Origin: Orthonyx spaldingii
Lineage: Eukaryota; Chordata; Aves; Passeriformes; Orthonychidae
Assembly (NCBI GenBank): GCA_013397795.1
Contig: VZTJ01002442.1
Coordinates: 433,223 to 497,222 of the forward strand
Direction of reading: 5' to 3'
DNA: 64,000 nucleotides
Shown here: positions 12,430-23,478 of the stretch, in pieces
Position numbering within the stretch: position 1 is the stretch's first letter
How the letters are laid out: each line of letters starts with the position of its first letter
Translations under genes and position numbers: made by a program
Notes under the pieces: generated by a model
The model's input: only the letters and a program-made list of their open reading frames with translations
What the model was told of the DNA's origin: nothing
Database searches by the model: none

Positions 12430-12558
12430 GCATTCAAACCAGGTTGGAGAGGGCTTTGAGCGATCTGATCTAAGGTGTCCCTGCTCATGACAGAGGGATT
12501 GGAATTAGATGATGTTTAAGGTCCCTTCTAACCCAAACTGTTCTATGAGTCTATGAGG
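12430..12558 (+). mobile_element. CR1 LINE 3' end stub
   Basis: This plus-strand CR1 tail shows CAAACCAGGTTGGAGAGGGC, the degenerate 'ggattggaattagatgatg' block, GGTCCCTTCTAACCCAAAC and the end TTCTATGAGTCTATGAG. It is 5'-truncated and non-coding. It differs in its last 60 bases from the 51-kb copy and is closer to the subfamily seen at 60 kb. Confidence 0.95.
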
Positions 12559-15500
12559 ATGTGAACCTAGTTTATCATTAACATCTTTGTTCCATTGTTG
12601 TTACTGAATTATTGGTTTTGGGGTTCTTTTTTTATGCTGCCACTTGTCCTTTGGGAACATGGATAAATTCAGCCTTTTCATTTCCCCCTGGCCAAAGAAG
12701 ACATAAAATGCAGCAGTATCTTTCATTTTTCCTTGATCAATATCTCTCTAAATCTGTATGGGCCTTCCAGAGTCCTTTCAAAACAGCTGTAGTATATATG
12801 TTTTCTATCAGCAGTAAATGATATTTTTTTTACTTTTGATAGTAAAACACAAGCCTTTACTAACACTTTGTAACATTTACTATATGGCTCAGCTTAGCAT
12901 AAGAACTTATTTCTATTTTCAAGTATTTAAATATATCAATTCTTATATTTTCCAATGTTCAGATAGTTAGAATTTTTATAAAGGTCACACAAAAACTAGA
13001 GGCAAACCCAGTATTTTCATGGTGAATACCTGACCCAAAAAAAGCTACTTGAAATGCATGTAAACAAAAGTAAATATAGTAATGAAAGCAAGAGGAACAA
13101 AATCCAGTGGTAATATTTAATAAAACTAGTGTGTCTAGGCAACTCTGAATATGATATGCAAACCAGGACTTTGGACTCTAGCCCTTGAAGATGCATTTGA
13201 GCCCATTAGCTGAGCACGTATTTAATTTTAGGTATATGCAAACATGCTTCTGAAATTAAATGTAAGTATGTGCATATTTTCCTTCACTGGGAACTAATTT
13301 CTGAACCAAGACCCAAGAAAATGACAAACTGCTACTATGACTGCTCTCAGCCTGGCAATTAAGCTTTTTTTTTTGGGCAGGAGGTTGAATTAACAGCTTT
13401 TTACAGGTGGTCGAAAATGGCTATCTCTTTGACTGTTGTCTACATTTAATTCATCAAAATTGTGACGAGGATATTTTTACAAGGTATTTCTTCTATTTTG
13501 CCTGGTTGCCTTTTTGTGTTTAACTAAGCTCTAATGGACTCTCAGGTAAATATTTGTCTTGTGAGTATTATAATAATTGGATTATTGACATGATCACAAA
13601 ATTAGATATTTAGACCCTTTTCTAAATATCTGCAAATATCTGTCAATTTACAAATTCAAGTTATTTTAATAAAACATGGGAAGATTAACATAGAGTTTTT
13701 ACACCTTATTTTTATTTTCAAAGTGTATTTTAGGTATACTGAGACTGCTAAAAATTCCTTAGGGGGACTGCTGAGGCCTTGAACTGGACACCATAATAAA
13801 ATTTTATCTGATTTAATTGCAGTCTCTCTGTCTTGCTATGCCTTGGCTGGCATACAAATTTTCCAGGGAAGAAACAGATGCATAATTTCACAAAATGTCT
13901 CACACTTTAAGATACTATTCATTTCAAAATACTTTCATCATTTTGTAGTGCCATAAACAACCTGAATGCTAATGACTTGGATTTCAGTCATCCCAAACCT
14001 CACAAGAAAAAAGAAGAAAAAGACTGCTTTGAGTGTCCCTTTTAGAGATGAAAATATGACAGTCGTTGTACTTTACTTGGGTTTGACATTGTATATTAGG
14101 CTAGTTTGATAAAATCTTTTAACAGCAAGATTTCAGCATTATGAAAATATGCAACAGAGAATATTGAATAGGTCCTACAAGATCTAAATAATCATGACCC
14201 GAAATATCTTTCCAGTCAAATGTTGTACCTCCTGTTTCTGTAGAAATCCCGCTAGAGTCTGAATCTGAGTCTCCAGAGATGAAGAAGCAATCCATATATT
14301 ACTACATTCAGATTTTTATTTTGTTCCCAGTGAATTGCTTTTAGGGAATATGTTAAGCAACATGACAAAACCAAATACAAAAATACATCAATTATCCTCA
14401 GTGTTAAATGAATACTATGGTTAAGATATTTCTGAGGAAATGATGAGTCTTCATTACACTTTTTTATCTATGAGAAACTAGTTACACTTTTAGAAAATGT
14501 TAAAGGTGGTGATCAGATAAATAATTCTCATGTATTTGGGATTTTTTTCCCTCCTCACAGCCCCTCTTACCTGAAGCAGACTTCTCCACACTGACATTTT
14601 CTCCACATGGTTCTGCTCAATGGGGAGAGCTGGAATAGTGGTGGCACTGTATTCTCAAGAAGAGACTCTTGCATTAGGACATTTCACGATACTTGTTCTG
14701 TCTCTTATGAGATCTTTTTCTGAGATTCTTTCACAGATCCTTTCCTAGACACAGCCAGTTCAGGATGGTGGACACAGTTACTTTCTGCTTCACAAAAAGA
14801 ACTGTAGCTTTACTCAATTTCTTGCAATTTTCAACTCCCAGTGTTTCATCACTAGTTGGCATGCCTACTAATTAACATGATCAACCATTTTTGTTACATT
14901 TGTGACTAAAAATATTTTTGTTTTACCTTCTATTGTATCTTACATATCTGCTTTTAGAAACATTCTCCATTTTTCTATTAATAATTTTTTCCCCATGAAC
15001 ACAGCAGGAAGAGAATGATGTGTGGTGTGCCCCTGTGGGAACTCTGAAAGCACGGGGCCTCAAATCCTCACCATCTTGTATCTGGCTTAGTACATTTTTT
15101 TTGGACAGCTTTTTCCTTCCGGTTTTGGTAGGTGCAGCCAATGACTACAACACTGGTGAAGCTAGAAATATGAAAATTAGTTGAATTATGTGTATAATTA
15201 GCCTCTAATGTAGTTAAGAAAACTGTAAACGGTGTCTTCAGTCCCAGGTAAATGTTTCATATGGAAAAACATAGAGTGATGTATTTTGAACATTATCCTG
15301 CCTTATGTGCTCTTAAAAAGATTTGTGAAGCCTGTTACCAAGCAAACTATACTCTAACTTTTATTTTTCATCTGAGAAACTTACTTGGTGAACTCAAAAA
15401 TAGTCTCAAAGACAAAAAAAGAAATATACAGGAATCAAGAAGATTAATCCAAGTATTTAACTGAAGAACCACTCACTGACAACTGACACAGAAATATAAT

Positions 15501-16994
15501 ATCCTGCAAATATATTTTATATACTGAGTTTTAATGTCTTTTATTACAGCATTATTGACTTTTGCAAGTTTTACAACTTTGCTCTAATTTTCAAATTCCC
15601 TCCTATTTTGTATATTTGTTTAGTCATGCTCTAATTCTCCAGATGAACTGGAAAAGAGTAACCAGTAGTCGTGTACATAGTTTTCACTGCTGCTTTTATT
15701 TCTTCTCTTTGAGAAGGTAATTTCTCCTGTGATTTATCCCCTAAGAATCTAACCTGTACAATTAACCTCAAGTTAATAATCTATAGTAGTCAACTTCCTT
15801 ATTATTTGCTCTACAAGAAAACAAAAAAATCAGGCTCTCTTTTAAGAATAATCATCTTCCTCAAATTCATGCAAGGGAATCGCATTTACTGCCAGTCCTC
15901 TTTGTATACAGCAAACTCAGTTTCTTTGCAGAGTGTAAGAGGGTAGCCTGTATATTGCCTTTACTTCATCCCCCAAAGCTAATTTTTGTACTGTTATGGA
16001 CTGCTAATATTACTTAGCAGAAGAAATGAGAGGAAATTCATCCAGGCCAAGCCTGTGCTCTGAATTATGCTTTACATTTTTATCATTACACTGACAGCTG
16101 TGCAACTAAGAATTGTAGAAACAAATTATCACTTCCAACTTTGTTTCTGCTTCTTGCTTCATGGGAGTGAGGGGCATAGGGAGGGAGATGGCATTTCACA
16201 CCTTTGACACATGGGGGAAGATTCCATCATTCTGATTTACATGCCTCCTCTGCAAATTCTTTCACCCTAGTGGGTCACCACAGACTGCCTTTGCAACTGC
16301 AGAGAGACTGAGTCATTGCTGGGGCAATTCGGTTTAGCCTACAGCAGATGTCTAAAACAGATAACATGAATCATGCTCTAAAAAAGCTTGGTTTTCCTTG
16401 TTGACAAAATGGGCAGCTGAGATTACAGGTTCAGATGTAGATATTTACAGTGTGAAGTCAGCAGAATGAATCTAAGGCCAGAAACCTCCTCAAGATGCTG
16501 TTGATGTCCAACAGAGAAATTAATGTGAAATCTGTCTACATCTTGTTAATTTAGTGGTTGAACTAAAGATCTACGTTTCGTCTCAGTACAGGACATTTAC
16601 TTCATTTCCATCTCAAGATCTTGATGTTGGAAGCTTCTATTATTTGTTTTGTGTATTTAAGCTGAAACCTGGTTTGGTCAAGATGTTTCTCACTGTATTT
16701 GCTCAGTATCTGTCTCTTGGCTGCAGCCTGTGAGTCCTGCTTTGCAACATATATGGACAAAGAAACATGTAATGGTTTATATGATTAAACCAAGGGTATA
16801 AAATCCATCAGTTTATGGTCTTTTCAGCACTTCATACAGTATTGACATATTTTGTAAACCCACGAATACATGCTGCATTCTTTCTTCTCATAGGTTTGCT
16901 TTGAAGGCTTGCTCAACACAAGATAAGGTGATACTGTTCTTGCACTCATTTTTAATTTTAGTTACATTGAAATGCCAGGCAGCCATACTTGAAA

Positions 16995-17012
16995 TTTTTT
17001 TTTTTTTTTTTT
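16995..17012. repeat. poly-T tract
   Basis: This is a homopolymer of 18 T residues in an AT-rich context. Confidence 0.95.
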
Positions 17013-17759
17013 GCTATGTAGCCCTAATTTAGATCTTTATGGGTTTTTTGTTTTCTTTTAATATGTATAAATGAATCCTAGTGAAGACAGAGAGCCTTGG
17101 TAAATATTCTGGGTTTATGACAAAATTCTAATTTATACATCTCAAACAAAATCCCATCATGCAATCATTCCTGGTGTGGGTAGCTGCAAAATTATTGTGT
17201 CAGTGAAGATATTTGCTCATAAATTACTGGAATATAAAATACAGATGCTTTTTGTTTATAGATGATAAAAAGAAAATAATTTCTGTACCCAGAAGTGTGT
17301 ACATATATATTTTTCCTCCTTCTGTCAGACTGGTAATCCTCGAGACACCAAGTCAGCAAGAAAATCATTTCAGTGACATTCATTAATTTTCAGGAAGTTG
17401 TCTGAACTAAATTGATAAAAACAGCATATTAAAGGTGGAATAAATTTTCCTTAAAGTTATGCCCCTTCTATTCTGAGATTCAGAATGGAAATAGTTTTTT
17501 TATTATTGTTATCAGATTTCACATTATCATGCAGTTCTAGAAGAGTTGTAATTATGAATGTTTTCCTACAAAGCAAGTGAAATACAAGATTTGACAAGTA
17601 TGTCCTGTCCTGTGATTATGAGTTCATTTCTGGATCTCAGAAAATGTCTCTGTGTGTTAGACAGGCTTCCCATCTAAGCTGTCTACCAACCATCACTGAC
17701 TCTTTGCTGCCAAATCTAAGAGAATCATCTTTTTGTGCTGGGAGGTAATCCTTCATGTT

Positions 17760-17777
17760 AAATCAACATGTTGATTT
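17760..17777. repeat. perfect 18-bp palindrome, first of a pair
   Basis: The sequence AAATCAACATGTTGATTT is identical to its own reverse complement. Its inner 16 bases are identical to those of a second perfect palindrome at 40917-40934. The ATCAACA/TGTTGAT halves resemble weak forkhead-type sites, but any function is inference. Confidence 0.95.
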
Positions 17778-17997
17778 GAAAAATTGCTGGGGAAAAAAGC
17801 AGACAACTTCTAGGCAAGCAACTGTTCTTCAAGGTTCCATGTGACTCAAAGCCTTTCTATTTCATTGTTTTTCCAACTGTATTAGTTGATCTTATAAAAG
17901 TCTTACTTCCTTTTACAGATTTTGCTTTGCTCATACATTTTGAATGTCAGTGCTGTGACAGCATGTGTGCTTCCCTCTCAGGGATATCTATGTGAAC

Positions 17998-18448
17998 TGT
18001 GGGCACAGGGCACAGAAAGGTAGCCAGGCTCTGCAGGGGAATTTGTACCCTAGAGAGACTGTTTCTGCAGTGGAGATATTCCTGCTGGTGAAACCACTGG
18101 TAGCTGGTTGGACCCATGCTCCCCTGGGTAGCCAGATACATCCCTGTTTTCCATCCCCAGTTCTCCATCTCTCTCTCTCTTTGGCTTTTCCCTCCCCCCT
18201 TTAACACAATAACTGTATTACTAACTGCATGTGTGTGTTTTAAAAGGGTGAGGAGGTGTGTGTGTGCCATATTTCCTGCTGGGTCCACACGTCTTCTTGG
18301 GAAGGATCTGAGTGCACTCAGAATCCTTTAAAGGTGAAGAGCCCAGTGACTTAGCTGAGAGCCTTATTCTGCTACACACTGTGTAAGCAATAAATCTCTG
18401 GTTGAGTGGGTTTCAACCCTTTCTATATTAGTGGTCCAAGTATTCCCA
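17998..18448 (+). mobile_element. candidate solo LTR of an endogenous retrovirus
   Basis: The 451-bp segment begins TGTGGGCACA and ends TATTCCCA. It is flanked by the 4-base repeat GAAC at 17994-17997 and 18449-18452, which fits a target-site duplication. An AATAAA signal lies at 18389-18394, about 55 bases before the end, as expected for the R/U5 part of an LTR. CT-rich and GT-rich patches occupy the middle (about 18166-18235). No retroviral internal region follows, so a solo LTR formed by recombination is the natural reading. A 4-bp duplication would suit a gammaretrovirus-like (class I) element. I cannot name the family, and a 4-base match could be chance. Confidence 0.5.
18389..18394 (+). 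promoter_or_regulatory. polyadenylation signal in the candidate LTR
   Basis: This is a canonical AATAAA, positioned as the LTR poly-A signal. No other in-frame gene end is visible nearby. Confidence 0.5.
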
Positions 18449-18452
18449 GAAC

Positions 18453-21400
18453 ATTAGCAAATGAAAAGAAAAAACTAAGTAAGGAAAAAAAGAGAGAGAG
18501 AAGGCTGAGCATTTAACTTAACTTTGAGTAAAGCTTACTGTCAAGATTAAGTGTGGTATTAAACCCCCCTGTTAATTGTGCTGAATTTTGACACCAAAAT
18601 GCTTTTTTGAAGTGCAACTCTTCTTGGGATGAAAGGTCTTAATGATGGAGGAAACAAAGTTGTGAATGGAAAAACAGTAACGATGCAGCTGGTCTTCAGA
18701 TTAGAGGCACCCCAGGTGAGCTCACCACCACGTACTGAAGGGAGGGACAGAATAGTGTCAGCTCTGTAGCCTCATATTCGTGGATCTCTAATTACACTGA
18801 ACTTTAACTACCACAGAGGCCTTCTGTCTTCTGTTATATCATTTTTTTCACAATATTCTTTTTACTTATATCAGTAATGGAGAGTGTGAACATGGCCCTG
18901 ATCCCCAAACCAACATGCAAATGTAAGACCAACAGGAACCTGCCCATGATGTTTCTGGCTTAATTAGCAGTATTAGCTAGGTGTTTCAGTTGTTATTAGA
19001 AGGCTTTAACTACTTTTGAGTGCTGTATTAAATGTCGCGTCGGCCCCACCCCTTAAAAAATTTAAAAAAAAAAAAAGGAAGGTTATTTTATTAGAAATAC
19101 TTTGTGTAAATTACTTATTTTTGATGTGTGATACCTGGAGAATATTAAAGAAAGACCGTCTCACGATACTTCCGTGGAAATTACCTGTGTTGAAAATTTT
19201 CTGCCTGCATTCTGACCTTTGCACTAGGCAAAAATGTAGTATTATGTATCTGGCTACATTTAGATCAGGAAATGCACTCTTGAATTCCAAGCAAGGTGAT
19301 AATATTTTTTAGAGGATTTTTTTCAATTTCCTATTTACGTGTTAGGAGAATATTTGTTTTGTGTCTCTCAGCTCTGTGATCTTACTTCCCCATAAAAGAA
19401 AAGAAAAATCAAGGGGCATAAAACTCCTAACTCTTGTTCCATGCCCTCAGGACACCTTTAAAGATGTTGATGTACAATTTCTCATGTCTAGACATTACTT
19501 AGTTGTGTCAAGCTTAATTCTTTGTAAAGTGTCAGTGAGACCTGCCAGACTGATCATCTTGGAAAACAGAATCTTTCTCTTAGCTCCAGAGCACTACATG
19601 CTGGAAAAAGGAACATAATTTTCTTCACACTTTTTCAAGACTTGATCTTGGTATGAACAATCTAGGATACAAAGAAAGGACTCCCACCTCAGCTTGAGCA
19701 GATCTGAGTAGTACCATATCTTCTCCTGTTCCAGTTAGATATGTTTCCAATTTGAGTGTGCAAGCAATATACTGGAAGAATGATCGATATCCATATGTAG
19801 GTATGACATTAATTACTAGTTCTCAGTAACATGAGAGTTGCATTGTACTAACAATTCCTACTGCCTGATGATTTGGGGATGCATAGCAACATTCAGGATG
19901 AAATAGTCAGTGGAATTCAAAGTTTTTCTATGCAGACAGGACCAATTGGAGCCTGTGGCCTCAAAATAAGTTGTTTTGCAGGTTGGTGCAATCCCCTGGG
20001 CCACCCAAATGAAAACCTAATCCCTGTTCCCCACCCTACTTCTCTGTGAGCTCATCTGTTCTGAGTCGTCACATGGTTTCATTTCTGTGCCATAGGCACC
20101 TGGGATCTCTGATTAATCTCTGGCAGAAACTGGAAGAAACTGGGTACACACTTCAATGCTTAATGTGTCTGCAAAACCTAAATTTCCAGAGTTTGGCAGC
20201 TGCAAAAGAGAGCCATTGTTTCACAACCCTTTGAGATAAATATAAATGTTGACCTCTTAAACCTTAGTTCGATTGTTAGATACTTGTCGGAATGAAACAA
20301 AATATAATAAAATATGTTTTTGTGTGTCTACAGAAATCATGAGTAGACAGAGACCATTTTATTTTTTATAAAGTTTTTAAGCTTTGTGCATCTTGTTTTG
20401 AGACGATATTTAAATCTATTCCTTTGCTATTTGCAAGGTTTCCTATGTCTCCTCTGTTTTTCATCTAATGGAATCAAAGCCTCTTGCCAGATTTCTGACT
20501 CACTGAAAAGCCTTTCACGCAGGCTGCCATGTAGTTAAGAACCTGCATTGTGTAACTTTGAGAAGCTGCATTGTGTTTAGAACACTCTGTTTATTAGACA
20601 GTCTTGTACAAGTTAGGATCTAATCATCTGGATGACTTGTTGACACTAAGTTTGTGATGAAATTTGAGGTTTACTGTAGCCAAGTACTTTGCCATGCCAA
20701 CAGTACAACCTCCCCTTCTTTACCTAACATTTTTTAAATCTGAGTTTCGCTGTCCAACAAAACAAACAGAGCTCAGCTATGTATGTTATTTAAAATGGAA
20801 ATTAACACTGTTCTTGGTTTCACAGCATGATCAAGACATAATTTAGTCATACTAACATTTTTATATTGCTTATCTAATCGGCTGTGCTTTCACTCTGGAT
20901 ACTGGGCTGCAAATTTCCAGAATAATTCTCTAGGAATTTGCCTGGCAGCCAGAGCAAAAAAAGGGGTTTAACTCTGAAGTTTCCCTTCAGTCCTTTGTCA
21001 CTAGCTGTTTGAGTTTGGATGAATTGCATAGTCTTCAGTCTTAATAAATGTCTATCTTTGGAAGTACTTCTTTTAGTTCCCACCATTAAGCAAGTTTCAC
21101 TTGAGTCATGGAAGCGTTAGTGCTCACTAGACCACTGAGTATTTCCACTTCTTTCCTATTCTGTCCCTGTTTTAGTTCCAGTACTCGGAAAAAGGCATTT
21201 CATTAAGTTTTCAAGGCTCATGGTTTGATAAACTTCAAAGAATAAGAAACATTAATTCAAAGAATCTCTATTGTACATATATATATAAAAATATAAACAT
21301 ATTTTTTTGAAAAACATGAACTACTAGTTCAAAAAACATGAACTACTGAGTTTTCTAGTCTTATATACAATGCACCATGGTTCAAACACTTCCTTTTTCT

Positions 21401-23365
21401 CACTACCTTAAGACTCTAATGAACAACAATATGTGGGTCAAAGAAAATGAAGCAAATAACTCTTCTCTGAAAAATAAATGTATCTTTCCATGTATTTCAC
21501 CCTCAAGATGTCAAACAGAGGTACTAATCTGATTCCATCTAGGAATAGTTTAATGTCATGGGACAATGTAACATACTTGTCTTTCCTCATAGGCAAATGA
21601 GGGAATAATAAAAAGTGAAGGTCATCAAATGTAAATCAGTTAATGAAAAAGTTTAAACAGATACTAATTTCAAAAAATGATGCATATCTTGCAGGAAAGG
21701 GAGCATTCCACGCATTTTCTTTCATTGAGAGCACAGCATTCAGCACAACAAGCAATCTGCCGATCTTCTCCTTAGGGTGTGATTTTAACTAGTGGGAACC
21801 ATGTTTCTTAAAGAAGTTGTTTAGAAAGAAAAACTTCTGGCTGGTCACAGAAGAGAGGATAAACCTGATCAGGGAAAAAACCCCAGTTTTTAAAAAAAAT
21901 CAATTTTTATAGAAAAAGAAAGTAATTCTACCTCAGATTTCATAAATGAACTTTAACCTGATGGTTCTGAAGGAAAGATACTACTGTCATTCCCCCAAGG
22001 ATTGTGCCCACCATGCATATGGTGCTTTTTTATCTCGTGGGAAAAAAGCATCTAACAAATAAGCTGACATCCACAAAAGAGAATAAGAATGCAAGCAATG
22101 TTTTAGGTAGCATTTTACCTAAACTTTACTGTCTTTTAATGTGGCAATATCCAGACAAAGGGTCTCAAGGATTCAGAAAGATCTGTGCAGTGTTTTGCTA
22201 CCAGGTAATTTTTTTTATGGAAAGAGTTTAGTCAGGTAATATTATAAACTTCAGCATGAAGAGTTTTGCTGTTATAATGATGCCCTCATTCTCCACATCT
22301 GTCCCATTACATCTAGATTGTGCTGACTGAATATTGTATGGTTGCATCGCTTCTGAAATAAAAATGGTTCCTTATATAAAAATCAAAAGGTAACTTTATT
22401 TAGTGTTAGGAACTCTCTTTTCTGTTGGGGTAGTGGTAAATGTAACTGTACTGTGTTGAAGCTGTACATCTGGGTTTTTTTTTTTGTCTTGTCAGAGCTA
22501 TACTTTTATTATCTGTGTGGTAAACATAAGGTAACAAGTTCAAAACAGTCACTTCATAACCTGAAATCCCTTATCATAAGTATGCTCTAAGGATAAGGCA
22601 CAAGAACAAAGTTGTTTTCCAGGATCTTTTCTTGTGACAAACTTTTTAAGTAATTTTTTTTCTGTAGATGAGATATGAAGATCTCTGTTCACATTTCCAT
22701 AAGAATTAAGTTCACAGAAGTGTTCTGGAGTGTGTTCTGATATCATGCACCTGACTGTAATTATTTCATTGGATCCCTCCAACTGATGTCATGCATACTG
22801 CTGCAAGATTTTGTGATATAATGGTCACACATTCCTAAGACTTGTCAGATTAAATTTTATAGGAATTGATCAGTCCAGAAATAATCGGAGAAAATTTATG
22901 TGAAGGCAGGGTTAGATTCACTTCTCCTAAGTCAGATGGCCAAAGGGGAATAAATCAGCTCCTGAAGGGCAGCTGACTGGTTTTTGTTTTGCTGCCATTT
23001 CCCCAGGCCAAAGAGCCAATTCCCCTCTGTAGCCATGAAGTACTTTGGATCAAAAGGTTTTCATCCTGGATGAGACATCTGGCTTTTTGTCTGACCTGTG
23101 CAGATGGCAGCTGAAGGCCAGCAAAAAGTTTGTTGTGAATGTCAACGTTCCTCTCTCCTTAACTAAGGTTATTGCAAGCAAAGACCCATCTCTCACCCAG
23201 AATCTTCCTTGTTTTAACCTGAATATTAAAAAAAGGCAAGTCACTTACTACTCACCATCCTCTATCACTAGATGAATGGATAGTACTGAAGTTAAATGAG
23301 TACTGGTATTTGACACTGCCAATGTCAAAATGCAGCAATCTCAAGGCCCATGAAAGGATTAGGAA
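18453..23365. other. AT-rich stretch with no recognised gene
   Basis: No gene or repeat family was identified. Small features include a CpG-dense spot (TCGCGTCGG, about 19035-19043) just before an A-rich tract (to 19077), a 16-bp direct repeat (21310-21325 and 21332-21347), and short AT microsatellite-like runs near 21273. Confidence 0.5.
21310..21347. repeat. short tandem duplication
   Basis: The 16-base unit AAAAACATGAACTACT occurs twice with a 22-base period. It looks like a local replication-slippage duplication. Confidence 0.9.
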
Positions 23366-23478
23366 ATTATAGAATGGTTTGTGTTGGACGGGACCTTAAA
23401 AATCATCTAGTTTCAATCCCTCTGCCATGGGCAACCCACAGCTTCTCTGGGCAATTTATGCCAGTGTCTCATCATGTT
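23366..23478 (-). mobile_element. CR1 LINE 3' end stub
   Basis: This is the reverse complement of the CR1 tail. It reads ATTATAGAATGGTTTGTGTTGG, the GGGACCTTAAAAATCATCTAG block, CCTCTGCCATGGGCAACCC, then TTCTCTGGGCAATTTATGCCAGTGTCTCA. A block normally found between the 'gccatgggca' part and the 'cttctctgggcaa' part is missing, so the copy is internally deleted as well as 5'-truncated. Confidence 0.9.

Larger units (their letters stand above)
12559..17997. other. long AT-rich stretch with no recognised gene
   Basis: About 5.4 kb is without a repeat family or gene I can name. It contains a T-run (16995-17012), an 18-bp palindrome (17760-17777), and a few short frames. One of these, on the minus strand at 14923-15141, is rich in basic residues, but nothing supports it as a gene. 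Confidence 0.5.
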
